Positions 26,150 through 34,267 of a stretch of 64,000 bases of DNA are shown one piece after another. The first letter of the stretch is position 1. Every line of letters starts with the position of its first letter. The DNA lies in assembly GCA_902363145.1 (NCBI GenBank), contig CABIZB010000004.1, forward strand, positions 186,001 to 250,000, in the 5' to 3' direction. A program made the translations under genes and the position numbers. Source of the DNA: Oscillospiraceae bacterium (GTDB lineage Bacteria; Bacillota; Clostridia; Oscillospirales; Ruminococcaceae). The notes beneath the pieces were generated by a model. The model saw only the letters and a list, made by a program, of their open reading frames with translations. It was not told where the DNA came from and ran no database searches.

Positions 26150-26689
26150 TCAGAACGGAAGATCGCTGTCGCTGATGACTTCTTCAAAGTCGCTCAGATC
26201 TCCCACCGAAACTGAGGGTGCAGGTGCAGACTGCTGATATGCAGGCTGCTGGGGAGCTTGCTGCTGATATCCGCCCTGGCTGCCGTAATTGTTGTTCTGA
26301 GACTGACCGCCGCTGTAGCCGCCCTGCTGATATCCTCCGCCTGCGGAACCCTTTGTTTCACCGAACGAAACATTGTCTGCAAAAACTTCGGTAACATAGT
26401 GACGTACATCGGGGTAACGCTTGTCATCATAGGTTCTGGTTCTAAGCTCGCCCTCGACAAGTATAAGTCTGCCCTTATTGAAATAACGGCACACAAATTC
26501 CGCAGTCTGTCTCCATGCCACAACGTTGATGAAATCAGACTGTCTTTCGCCATTCTGACTTGTATATCCACGTGTTACCGCAACGGTAAACTGGCAGGTG
26601 GAAACGCCGTTCGGGGTCTGGCGAAGCTCGGGGTCAGAGGTAAGTCTGCCCATAAGGATCACCTTATTTATAGAACACGCACCCAGCAT
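26150..26689 (-). CDS. ssb: Single-stranded DNA-binding protein
   Basis: 179 residues: an OB fold at residues 1-110 ([33 protein letters not shown]), a glutamine/glycine-rich linker at about 115-160, and the acidic tip DSDLPF that recruits replication and repair proteins. The start used (MLGACSINK) has a nearby GGAGG. It lies between rpsF and rpsR. Confidence 0.95.
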   Translation of the reverse strand: MLGACSINKVILMGRLTSDPELRQTPNGVSTCQFTVAVTRGYTSQNGERQSDFINVVAWRQTAEFVCRYFNKGRLILVEGELRTRTYDDKRYPDVRHYVTEVFADNVSFGETKGSAGGGYQQGGYSGGQSQNNNYGSQGGYQQQAPQQPAYQQSAPAPSVSVGDLSDFEEVISDSDLPF

Positions 26690-26728
26690 AACAATTCAGC
26701 CTCCTTCAGATTTGCTTTCAAAATCGGA

Positions 26729-27019
26729 TTACTTAACAGTAATCAGTGAACGCATAACGCCCTCGGTGATCTTGAGTACACGGTCAAGCTCTGCGGGGAA
26801 ATCGGGAGCAGATGTGAATGTGTAGAGAACGTAGTATCCCTCGGTCTGATCGTCGATCTCGTAAGCAAGCTTTCTCTTGCCCCACTCGTCAACAGACTCA
26901 ACAGTACCTGCCTCTGCCATCATACCCTTGAACTTCTCAGTAAGAGCCTTAATGCCGTCCTCACCCTGCTTCAGGCTGAAAACTACCATTGCTTCATAGG
27001 TTTCGTTGATCTTTGCCAT
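26729..27019 (-). CDS. rpsF: 30S ribosomal protein S6
   Basis: 96 residues, usual size, with YEAMVVFSLKQGE at the N-terminus and DEWGKRKLAYEI plus GYYVLYTFTS further on. It binds S18 on the small subunit. First gene of the rpsF-ssb-rpsR operon, with GGAGGTGC before the ATG and a consensus promoter upstream. Confidence 0.97.
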   Translation of the reverse strand: MAKINETYEAMVVFSLKQGEDGIKALTEKFKGMMAEAGTVESVDEWGKRKLAYEIDDQTEGYYVLYTFTSAPDFPAELDRVLKITEGVMRSLITVK

Positions 27020-27082
27020 TTATAAGCACCTCCTCTTGGATTACGCCTGCACTTCTATATACAGACGAGGATAACAAATGAT

Positions 27083-27111
27083 ATTATACCACTCTCCCCC
27101 TGTTTTGTCAA
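27083..27111 (-). promoter_or_regulatory. Consensus promoter of rpsF-ssb-rpsR
   Basis: TTGACA at 27106-27111 and TATAAT at 27083-27088, spacer 17, about 65 bases before the rpsF ATG. Confidence 0.85.
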
Positions 27112-27159
27112 GCACGCAGGCAGGAGTTATCCGCCGGATATTTGTAAAATTATTATTAA

Positions 27160-27410
27160 CAGCAGGCTGTGCCTGTTTCCGCCCGTGGGAGTGTTTTGTC
27201 TTATCATTTCATTTGCAGCTCGGTAACTATTATTTGTCCAAACATCAAGTCAGCAGGCTGTGCCTGTTTCCGCCCGTGGGAATGTTTTGTCTTATCATTT
27301 CATTTGCAGCTCGGTAACTATTATTTGTCCAAACATCAAGTCAGCAGGTTGAACCTGCAACCGCCCGTGAGTGTGTTCTGTCTTATCATTTCATTTGCAG
27401 CCCGCAGGGC
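27160..27410. repeat. Tandem 91-bp repeat, 2.75 copies
   Basis: Copies start at 27160, 27251 and 27342, exactly 91 bases apart. Copies 1 and 2 are nearly identical; copy 3 is diverged and truncated. Each copy opens with a small hairpin: CAGGC-TGT-GCCTG in copies 1 and 2, CAGGT-TGA-ACCTG in copy 3, a paired change on both arms. A plus-strand frame runs through them but has no ribosome-binding site and no likeness to a protein. The array lies between the ATC-hydrolase stop and the rpsF promoter. Confidence 0.85.
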
Positions 27411-28037
27411 TTACTCCTTATTGCCTGTGATATAATAATCGCAGCAGTCTCCGCCTGCGGCAAGGGTATGCTGACGGTGCAGTACGCCATGCTGGAGCGT
27501 TATCATTACCTCGTCCAGCTCGCAGAACAGCGGCATAAGCTCCCTAACGCCCAGCTTTTCCGCATAGGAGCAGATAGGACAGTGTGTGATACGGTAATAG
27601 CAAGCTCCCTCATGGGGCTGACCCACAAAATCCACCTTGAACGATGTGGGATACTGCTTTTCCTTTTCGGGCGTGTACCATTTTACGTATTTTACGATGT
27701 TCTTTTTGTTTTCCGCCTTGCCCTTTTCCGTGTTAAGATCGGTCTTTCCGAAATACCATTTGATATGATAAAGGGAGCGCCTCATCATTTCCTGCACTGT
27801 CTGAGGGGGTATCTTCTTTTCGCTTGCAATATAGGGAGCAACGAACACAAGCGCAAACAGCTCGTTGTATGCCATAGGGTTGTCGTCGCCGATGTCATCA
27901 GCCTCCGCAACCAGTTTTCGATAGACCGCTTTGCTCTTTTTTATTATCTCAGCGGCGTATTGGTCATCGTATTTTTCCGCTATCACCTTTTTCATAGAGC
28001 CTTTGAACATCCAAAAATAAAAGCCGTTATATTTCAT
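27411..28037 (-). CDS. L-2-amino-thiazoline-4-carboxylate hydrolase-family protein
   Basis: 208 residues from the ATG at 28035-28037, which lies inside the TetR gene (11-base overlap) behind GGGGGAT. The C-terminal half has ITHCPICSYAEKLG, MPLFCELDEVM and HRQHTLAAGGDCCDYYI, the conserved cysteine/histidine pattern of the ATC hydrolase family. A few members open the thiazoline ring on the way to cysteine; most are uncharacterised and sit next to TetR regulators, as here. Cytoplasmic, no signal peptide. Confidence 0.8.
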   Translation of the reverse strand: MKYNGFYFWMFKGSMKKVIAEKYDDQYAAEIIKKSKAVYRKLVAEADDIGDDNPMAYNELFALVFVAPYIASEKKIPPQTVQEMMRRSLYHIKWYFGKTDLNTEKGKAENKKNIVKYVKWYTPEKEKQYPTSFKVDFVGQPHEGACYYRITHCPICSYAEKLGVRELMPLFCELDEVMITLQHGVLHRQHTLAAGGDCCDYYITGNKE

Positions 28038-28671
28038 TGCGCATATCCCCCTGTTTGTTTTTTTCGGAAATTGAATCAAAAAGTGTGACCCAGCCGCCCA
28101 GATGATAGGTCATAAGCGACTGCATATACTTTTCGGCAGCCGCTCTGTCGGAGCAGCCCATCACAATGCGGCGGTAGCTGTCGAACTGCATGGATATCAG
28201 CAGCCCCAGCATCTTTTCATCAACGTCCGAATAACCCGCATTGTTGAAAAACATCACGCTTTCCTTTATCTTGTTTTCCACCAGCATATCGAAATAATGC
28301 TCAAGACTGCTGCCCCCACTGCGATATAAAAGCAGCACCGCCTCACTGTAATGGTCGAATATAAGGCGGAGAATGGTCTGGGATTCGTACTGCATAGATG
28401 CCTTGAGCAGCTCCAATATATTTCCGCCGATGTCAGAATAATAGTCAGCCCTCACATTTTGGAATGCCGCTTCAATATCGTCCAGAAAGGGCTTCAGCAG
28501 GCTTGCAAACAGCTCGTCCTTTGACCTGTAGCGTGTCTGGATAGCGCCCACCGTAGCCCCCGACTTCTGAGCTATCTTTCGGAGCGACGCTCCCATATAG
28601 CCTTTTTCGGAAAACTCCTCCATAGCGGCGGAAGTTATTTTATCGTCCAACGAATGGTCTCTGAGTGCCAT
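28027..28671 (-). CDS. TetR/AcrR-family regulator
   Basis: 214 residues. The N-terminal helix-turn-helix reads ITSAAMEEFSEKGYMGASLR then IAQKSGATVGAIQTRYRSKDEL, a full TetR DNA-binding domain; the rest is the helical ligand domain. It overlaps the ATC-hydrolase-family gene and so probably controls it together with itself. A 40-base inverted repeat covers its promoter. Confidence 0.9.
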   Translation of the reverse strand: MALRDHSLDDKITSAAMEEFSEKGYMGASLRKIAQKSGATVGAIQTRYRSKDELFASLLKPFLDDIEAAFQNVRADYYSDIGGNILELLKASMQYESQTILRLIFDHYSEAVLLLYRSGGSSLEHYFDMLVENKIKESVMFFNNAGYSDVDEKMLGLLISMQFDSYRRIVMGCSDRAAAEKYMQSLMTYHLGGWVTLFDSISEKNKQGDMRNEI

Positions 28672-28685
28672 ATGCTCACCTCTTT

Positions 28686-28746
28686 GCTATAATTACGCTG
28701 TAATTGATTACAGTGAAATTATAGCATATAAAATACCCTCTGTCAA
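28686..28746 (-). promoter_or_regulatory. TetR promoter with overlapping palindromic operator
   Basis: TTGACA at 28741-28746 and TATAAT at 28718-28723, spacer 17. An inverted repeat spans 28686-28725 with 17 of 19 arm positions matching and a core CTGTAAT-TG-ATTACAG at 28698-28713. It covers the -10 box and the start, as expected for autorepression. Confidence 0.8.
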
Positions 28747-28773
28747 GAGGACAGAGGGAAAATTCAAAAAAAT

Positions 28774-28829
28774 AAAGAGATGTTCCGATTTTTTTGCTTC
28801 CGCCGCAAGGCGCAGGCACGGTCAAATTA
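28774..28829 (+). repeat. Dispersed hairpin repeat, copy B
   Basis: Matches copy A at 20486-20550 except that the middle, including the CATTCC/GGAATG hairpin loop, is deleted. CGCC-GCAA-GGCG keeps a GNRA tetraloop. Confidence 0.7.
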
Positions 28830-28841
28830 ATGATTCTGCAC

Positions 28842-28878
28842 AAAAAAGCCCCCTGAACGTCTGTTCAAAGGGCTTTTT
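28842..28878 (-). terminator. Terminator of the MacAB-like operon
   Basis: AAAAAGCCC/GGGCTTTTT outer arms with inner GAAC/GTTC and a T-run on either strand, four bases past the permease stop. Confidence 0.8.
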
Positions 28879-28882
28879 GTTA

Positions 28883-30142
28883 TTATTCATATCTGAGAGC
28901 CTCGATGGGGTCCAGCTTTGCTGCACGGTTTGCGGGGTAATAGCCGAAAAATATGCCTATTCCCATGGAGAAGCCCACCGCAAGCACTATTGAACCCAAT
29001 GAAGGTGGTGCCATGGTGCCGACAATAGCTCCCGCTATGTTTCCAAGACCTATGCCGAGCAGTATGCCTATTGCTCCGCCGATAAGGCAGATTATGATTG
29101 ACTCGACTATGAACTGCATTCTTATAGCGGAATTGGGTGCGCCCATAGCCTTTCTTACGCCTATTTCACGGGTTCTCTCCGTTACGGATACCAGCATGAT
29201 GTTCATTACGCCGATGCCGCCTACGAGAAGAGATATGCCTGCGATAACCGATATCGCCACCTGAAGTGTTCCCAGCACCTGATCTATCATTGCCATCTGT
29301 GACTCTGCCGTCTGGTACATTACCTCTATGGAATCATTGTCACGGTAATAGGTGTTGTTGATAAAGCTCTGCACCTTGTCGCAGAATGTCTTTGCATCAA
29401 CGCCTGTTTTTGTGTTGAGATTGAAGTAATAGAATGTGTCCTCATCATAGTCCAGATTGCGGTTATATGTGGTGTAGGGCATATAAATCTCGCCGTTCCA
29501 GTCCTCGCCCGACATATTTACCATGGCGGACATCATACTGGAAAGCTGATATTCATAAACACCAACCACTGTAAGATCCATTATCTGACCGTTCACCGTA
29601 ACGGAAACGCTTTTTCCTATAGCACCTCTTACGGAGCCGAACATCTTCTGTGCCTGCTTGTCGGAGATAACGCAGGTGCTTCGCATCTGGTCGCAGTCCT
29701 TTTCGGTAATATATCTGCCTGCGATGACCTTTGTCATGCTGGACTTTACATATCCCGAGTTTACGCCGTAAAGGTTGATGTCATAATCCTTGCGGTGGAG
29801 TGTGAGCTTTCCGCTTGAACTGCCTGCGCTGAGTATTATAGCGTCGATCTCGTCGCCGAACTTTTCCTGCACGCTTTTTACCATGTCACCGGTGATGAAA
29901 TCCTCATTCATGATATAGTCACGGGCTGCGTCCTGCTTCATGGTCAGCTGGAAGCCTACCAGATTGGAGCCGCCCTGGGAGTTGAAGATATCCATAACGC
30001 TGGCTTCCATTATGCTTCCAAGGGTGCTTATGGCAATTACCGAGCTTATGCCGATAATGATGCCGAGCATTGTGAGGAATGACCTCATCTTGTTTGATTT
30101 AAGCCCTGCAAAGGCAAGGGCAATGTTTTCCCAGAAGCCCAT
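28883..30142 (-). CDS. ABC exporter permease, MacB/FtsX type
   Basis: 419 residues. One helix at about 20-42 (MLGIIIGISSVIAIS), a large extracellular domain (about 45-290) and three C-terminal helices with GGIGVMNIMLVSVTERTREIG, the MacB_PCD/FtsX layout. It starts by TAATG overlap with the ATPase gene. With the adaptor upstream it forms a mechanotransmission-type exporter for lipoproteins, peptides or drugs across the cell envelope. Confidence 0.92.
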   Translation of the reverse strand: MGFWENIALAFAGLKSNKMRSFLTMLGIIIGISSVIAISTLGSIMEASVMDIFNSQGGSNLVGFQLTMKQDAARDYIMNEDFITGDMVKSVQEKFGDEIDAIILSAGSSSGKLTLHRKDYDINLYGVNSGYVKSSMTKVIAGRYITEKDCDQMRSTCVISDKQAQKMFGSVRGAIGKSVSVTVNGQIMDLTVVGVYEYQLSSMMSAMVNMSGEDWNGEIYMPYTTYNRNLDYDEDTFYYFNLNTKTGVDAKTFCDKVQSFINNTYYRDNDSIEVMYQTAESQMAMIDQVLGTLQVAISVIAGISLLVGGIGVMNIMLVSVTERTREIGVRKAMGAPNSAIRMQFIVESIIICLIGGAIGILLGIGLGNIAGAIVGTMAPPSLGSIVLAVGFSMGIGIFFGYYPANRAAKLDPIEALRYE

Positions 30143-30957
30143 TATTCCCCTGCCTCCTTTTCTGCTGTCAGCTCATTTGGGGTCTGCTCGGAATGAACGG
30201 GCTTGTATTCTGCAATATCGCCCGTGTCGCCGATGATGTTTCCGTCAGAGATGGTGATTATTCTGTCCGTCTCGGCTGCCAGCTCGTTGTTGTGGGTGAT
30301 GAGCACTATGGTCTTTCCCTGCTCCTTGTGGAGCTTGTGGAAAAGGTCCATTACAAGGCGGCCTGTTTTGCTGTCCAGCGCACCTGTAGGCTCATCGGCA
30401 AGGATAATGGCAGGGTCGTTTGCCATGGCTCTCGCAATGGCGATACGCTGCTTCTGACCGCCTGAAAGCTCGTTGGGCATATGCTTGGCACGGTCGGTCA
30501 TCTCGACTATTTCAAGCAGCTCCTCTGCCCTTTCCTTGCGCTGCTTTGCGGGAACTCCCGCATAAAGCATTGGCAGCTCGATGTTTTTCAGTGCAGATGT
30601 TCTTGCGATAAGGTTAAAGGTCTGGAAAACGAAGCCTATCTGCTTGTTTCTTATCGCCGAAAGCTCCTTATCGCTGGCTTTTGAAACGTCTGTTCCGTCA
30701 AGATAATACTGTCCCGAGGTAGGGCGGTCAAGTGCGCCGATAATGTTCATCAGCGTGGACTTGCCCGAACCCGACTGTCCAACTATTGAAACGAACTCGC
30801 CCTTGGGGACGTTGAATGTCATTCCGTGAAGTATCTCCAGCTCATTCGGCGTTCCCACATAGAAGCTCTTTACGATATCCTTTGCACAGATAACGTACTC
30901 GGAGGCTTCCTTTGGGGGAGGCGCATAGCCGTAGGTCGCAGGGGTTATTTTTTTCAT
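30142..30957 (-). CDS. ABC exporter ATP-binding protein, MacB/LolD type
   Basis: 271 residues from the ATG at 30955-30957 behind AAGGGGTG. Walker A GQSGSGKSTLMNIIG is near 57-71, the signature ELSGGQKQRIAIARAMAN and Walker B ILADEPTGALDSKTG are complete. A C-terminal tail of about 35 residues follows the core. It couples to the permease encoded next. Confidence 0.94.
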   Translation of the reverse strand: MKKITPATYGYAPPPKEASEYVICAKDIVKSFYVGTPNELEILHGMTFNVPKGEFVSIVGQSGSGKSTLMNIIGALDRPTSGQYYLDGTDVSKASDKELSAIRNKQIGFVFQTFNLIARTSALKNIELPMLYAGVPAKQRKERAEELLEIVEMTDRAKHMPNELSGGQKQRIAIARAMANDPAIILADEPTGALDSKTGRLVMDLFHKLHKEQGKTIVLITHNNELAAETDRIITISDGNIIGDTGDIAEYKPVHSEQTPNELTAEKEAGE

Positions 30958-30969
30958 TGCGAACACCCC

Positions 30970-32901
30970 TTACTGTGCTGCCGCAGCGCTCTGAACAGCG
31001 TCGCCCAGTGCGCTTGCAATGATAACAACGCCGCCGTCGGTAACGTCGCCTGCGTTGGTGATGATAGTCATGCCGTCTGTCAGCTCATCGGAGATTATCT
31101 CTATCTCCGCATCGCTCTCAAAGCCTGTGGTAACGGGTATCTTTCTTGCTGTTGCAGTGGTAGCGTCCACCATATCTGCGGCATATATGTAGCAGTTGCC
31201 GTCAGCGTCCTCGATAAGGCTGTCGTAGCCTACCGCATAAACATTCTCGGCGCTGCCCGTAACTGCGGTGCATTTGCTTGTCATGCCGATAAGCACACCC
31301 GAATCCTTGGTGTCGTGGATCGCTATCTCAACGCCGAAGGAAGATGTTCCGTCGCTCTTGCCGTCAACGCCCTTGTTGCCTGTGGGGGCTATTTTTGTGA
31401 CTGTTCCGTCAAATTCCTTGTTGTTGAGTGAGGGGATAGTTACCTTTACGTCAAGTCCTGTTTTCATCTCGCTGATGGAATATTCCTTTACGGAAGCTGT
31501 CATTTTAAGGTCGTCAAGATCCTCGATGATGAAAAGCACGCCTGCTGCAGCAGAACCGGATACTGCATTTACCTCGGTTATGGTTCCGTCGCAGGGAGCT
31601 GTGATAACGCAGTCAGCCAGCTTATCCTTGAGAATTTCAAGATTGATAAGGTTAACGTCATTTTCGGAAAGCACCTTTTCCCTGTCGGCTGCTGCTTTGA
31701 GAGAAGCAAGGGAGGACTCGGCATTTTTCTGTGCGATGGAGTAGCTTTCCTTTGCGTCTTCAACAGCCTGCTGTGCGGAGTCAACTGCGTCCTTGTAGCT
31801 CTTGAGGGAAGTGTCGTTGCCGTCCTCTACGGAAGCAAGATTGCTCTTTGCAGTCTCGTAGGAGGTCTTTGCACGCTCATATGCACGCTCGGCATTTTTG
31901 AGCCTTACTGAGTTGGAGGAATCAATGTCTGCCTTTGCCTTGGTGTATGCTTCAAGTGCGCTCTCATATGTCTTTTCGGTGGTCTTTACGTTGTACTTTG
32001 CTTCAAGCTCGGAAAGCTTTGTCTGAGCTTCGTTCAATACCTGCTGAGCCTGGGCAACGTCATTCTGTGTAACGGAGCCTGACTCGAACTGGAGCATGGT
32101 GGAAAGATAAGAGTAATTTTCATATGCTGTCTGGTAAGCTTCTCTTGCCTTTGTAAGCTCGTCGTTCTTGTCGGTGCTGTAGCGGCTGTCATATTCTTTC
32201 TTTGCGTCGTCATATGCGTCTTTAAGGTTCTTGATGTCGCTGTAGTCCTCGTTTTCAACGTCAGACTTTGCTTCTGTGTAATCATCATAAGCATAGTCAA
32301 GCTCTGCCTTTGCGGAAGCGACGCTGTTTTTTGCGGAGGTGAGCTGGCTGTCACGGTCGGTACCCGATACCGCAAGCTGCTCGTCATACTTATCCTGAGC
32401 CTTTTTCAGTGCGTCCTCTGCGCTGTCAAGGTTCATCTTGGCGTTTCTTATTTCGGGATATGTACCGTCATTTATCTGCTGGAGAGCTTCGTTATAGTTC
32501 TTCTCGGCAGTAGTGAGGGAATATTCCGTGTTGATGTTGCTGCTGTCGATGGAAGCCTGCTGCTGGATTATCTGGTTCTGGAGATCGTCGGAATTAAGGG
32601 TAGCAAGGATATCGCCCTTCTTTACCTTGTCTCCCACCTCAACATTGACAGTTTCAACATTGTACTGGAGGTTTGCGCTGACCTTTTCAAAGGTGCGGCT
32701 CTCAACGATGCCGCTTACCGAAATAGTGTTTTCGATATTCTTTTTCTGAAGCTCTGTCACCTCAGCCATGGTCATTCCCGACATCATAGATGCGCTGTAT
32801 ATCATCATAGCCACAAAGCCAATGACGATAGCAAGCACTATCAGAAGAATGATGACCTTTACCTTGGGGCCTTTCCTGCCCGCTGCGTTTGTTTTGCTCA
32901 T
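30970..32901 (-). CDS. MacA-like adaptor (membrane fusion) protein with long coiled coil
   Basis: 643 residues, longer than common MacA (about 370). An N-terminal membrane helix (VIILLIVLAIVIGFVAMMIY) is followed by a split lipoyl half-motif (VEVGDKVKKGDILATL), about 290 residues of heptad-rich coiled coil (about 105-400, many A/K/E/Y repeats), the second lipoyl half (VITAPCDGTITEV) and beta-barrel domains. The extra hairpin length could bridge a thick wall. It starts by a four-base overlap with the GntR regulator. Confidence 0.9.
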   Translation of the reverse strand: MSKTNAAGRKGPKVKVIILLIVLAIVIGFVAMMIYSASMMSGMTMAEVTELQKKNIENTISVSGIVESRTFEKVSANLQYNVETVNVEVGDKVKKGDILATLNSDDLQNQIIQQQASIDSSNINTEYSLTTAEKNYNEALQQINDGTYPEIRNAKMNLDSAEDALKKAQDKYDEQLAVSGTDRDSQLTSAKNSVASAKAELDYAYDDYTEAKSDVENEDYSDIKNLKDAYDDAKKEYDSRYSTDKNDELTKAREAYQTAYENYSYLSTMLQFESGSVTQNDVAQAQQVLNEAQTKLSELEAKYNVKTTEKTYESALEAYTKAKADIDSSNSVRLKNAERAYERAKTSYETAKSNLASVEDGNDTSLKSYKDAVDSAQQAVEDAKESYSIAQKNAESSLASLKAAADREKVLSENDVNLINLEILKDKLADCVITAPCDGTITEVNAVSGSAAAGVLFIIEDLDDLKMTASVKEYSISEMKTGLDVKVTIPSLNNKEFDGTVTKIAPTGNKGVDGKSDGTSSFGVEIAIHDTKDSGVLIGMTSKCTAVTGSAENVYAVGYDSLIEDADGNCYIYAADMVDATTATARKIPVTTGFESDAEIEIISDELTDGMTIITNAGDVTDGGVVIIASALGDAVQSAAAAQ

Positions 32902-33293
32902 AAATCTGCTCCTTTTTCTGTTTGCCGCAGGGCGGCGTCTTTATTTTCGTTCAGAAGCGCAACCACCTCCGAACGGGTATATCCAAGGCGCTTCATAGCG
33001 CCGAGAAAGCTTGTTATCTCCTTTTGTGCCATCTCTTCACGAAGCTCGCTGAGCTTCATTGGGTCATCGGTGACAAATCTGCCAAGTGTACGCTGGGAAT
33101 ATACCACGCCCTTTTTTTCAAGCTCCGTAAGAGCCTTCTGCATGGTGTTGGGATTTACCCCCGCCTCTGCCGCAAATTCACGGACGGAAAGCAGTCTGTC
33201 CCCGGGGGACAGCATACCCGATACTATCATCTGCTCCAGCTGTTCGATTATCTGAATATAAATAGGAATATCAGGCGAAAAGCTCCAGTGCAT
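32898..33293 (-). CDS. GntR-family regulator, YtrA subfamily
   Basis: 131 residues from the ATG at 33291-33293, behind AGGGGAAG. A winged helix (PIYIQIIEQLEQMIVSGMLSPGDRLLSVREFA, read in parts, then GVNPNTMQKALTELEKKGVV) is followed by only about 50 residues, the small effector-free YtrA form. Such regulators usually control an ABC transporter in their own operon, here the MacAB-like exporter. Two identical operators flank the promoter. Confidence 0.9.
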   Translation of the reverse strand: MHWSFSPDIPIYIQIIEQLEQMIVSGMLSPGDRLLSVREFAAEAGVNPNTMQKALTELEKKGVVYSQRTLGRFVTDDPMKLSELREEMAQKEITSFLGAMKRLGYTRSEVVALLNENKDAALRQTEKGADL

Positions 33294-33307
33294 CTTATCT
33301 TCCCCTT

Positions 33308-33421
33308 GTATTACTGATATAATACAATAATACAACACACAGATAAATATGTCAATCGTAATTTTTAACAATCGTCTTCATTGGCTCGGGGGATATATTA
33401 GCTGTATTATACAAATAATAC
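33308..33421 (-). promoter_or_regulatory. GntR-operon promoter with twin GTATTA-N6-TAATAC operators
   Basis: TTGACA at 33350-33355 and TATTAT at 33327-33332, spacer 17. GTATTA-N6-TAATAC stands at 33308-33325, right after the -10 box, and again at 33404-33421, 49 bases upstream of the -35. The identical half-sites and spacing match the GTxTA..TAxAC sites of YtrA-type regulators. Confidence 0.8.
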
Positions 33422-33428
33422 AATCAGC

Positions 33429-34076
33429 TTATGCCCTTACGACCTTATGACCCGAGGCAAGCTCAAAATGGCACACGGCAATGCCAAGGTCAAGGACAGT
33501 TCCCACACCTGCGCCTGCCTGTGCCGTCACCTGCCTGCCGTCCCACCTGAAGAAGAACTTCTGCCTGTTCATGGCGGTTGGAGCAAGCATAGCGCCCTCC
33601 ATGCCTCTCATGAACCACTGAGGCTCTCCCCTGCATGAGCAAAGCTTTTCAATGGGCTTTGAGTTATGTGGGATACCGTTGTTATCGCCATATCCAAGGG
33701 CAATTACCGCAAATATCTTATCCGCTCCCTCTGCCCTTACGAAGCCTTTGCTGTAGGTCATGCCCACCCAGCAGGAATTTATGCCAAGCTCCGCAGCTTT
33801 AAGCAGGGCAAGCTCGCCGCAGTAGCCTGCCTCGAACTCCTTATCTTTAGGGGCGGCAACTACAAAATAGCTGTGTACATTTTTAAAAGTGCCTATCTTT
33901 GAGATAAGTCCGCCGAAGGCTTTCGGTTCGCCCGTAACAAGTCTCAGGGAAACGCCGTACTTCTTATTTATTCCGTCAATGTATCCGTCAAGAATATCAG
34001 CTGCGGCAGAGCCTATCTCCAGTGAACGGAAGCTCCTTACGCTGTGGCGTTTTCTCATAATATCAAGAATATCCAT
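33429..34076 (-). CDS. Nitroreductase-family flavoprotein
   Basis: 215 residues. MRKRHSVRSFRS at the N-terminus is the FMN-binding nitroreductase start, and GELALLKAAELGINSCWVGMT plus a second half (MEGAMLAPTAMNRQKFFFRW) fits the putative TM-nitroreductase group (duplicated half-domain form). It should use NAD(P)H and FMN; the physiological acceptor is unknown. It ends close to operator 2 of the GntR operon and is divergent from the U32-like gene. Confidence 0.85.
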   Translation of the reverse strand: MDILDIMRKRHSVRSFRSLEIGSAAADILDGYIDGINKKYGVSLRLVTGEPKAFGGLISKIGTFKNVHSYFVVAAPKDKEFEAGYCGELALLKAAELGINSCWVGMTYSKGFVRAEGADKIFAVIALGYGDNNGIPHNSKPIEKLCSCRGEPQWFMRGMEGAMLAPTAMNRQKFFFRWDGRQVTAQAGAGVGTVLDLGIAVCHFELASGHKVVRA

Positions 34077-34202
34077 ATTACCGCTCCTTTACTAAAAATG
34101 TCAATATGAACCCGATTTAACATAATGTATTTTACATCGATAAAATTAAATCTGCGCTTGTGTAAAATTAAAATCACATTAAAAAGGCAGCCGTTATTCT
34201 CC

Positions 34203-34231
34203 TTGACATTCACCCCCACCTCAGTTATAAT
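34203..34231 (+). promoter_or_regulatory. Consensus promoter of the U32-like gene and polA
   Basis: TTGACA at 34203-34208 and TATAAT at 34226-34231, spacer 17, 36 bases before the ATG. Confidence 0.85.
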
Positions 34232-34267
34232 AGTATGTGAGCGATAATATTCAAAGGTGGTTATAAT

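Noticed and set aside
27160..27410. CRISPR array
   Set aside because: The repeat unit is 91 bases with no separate unique spacers, and no cas genes are near.
27078..27435. Plus-strand frames through the 91-bp tandem repeat
   Set aside because: They only reflect a period not divisible by three interrupting stops; no ribosome-binding site and the third copy changes the reading.
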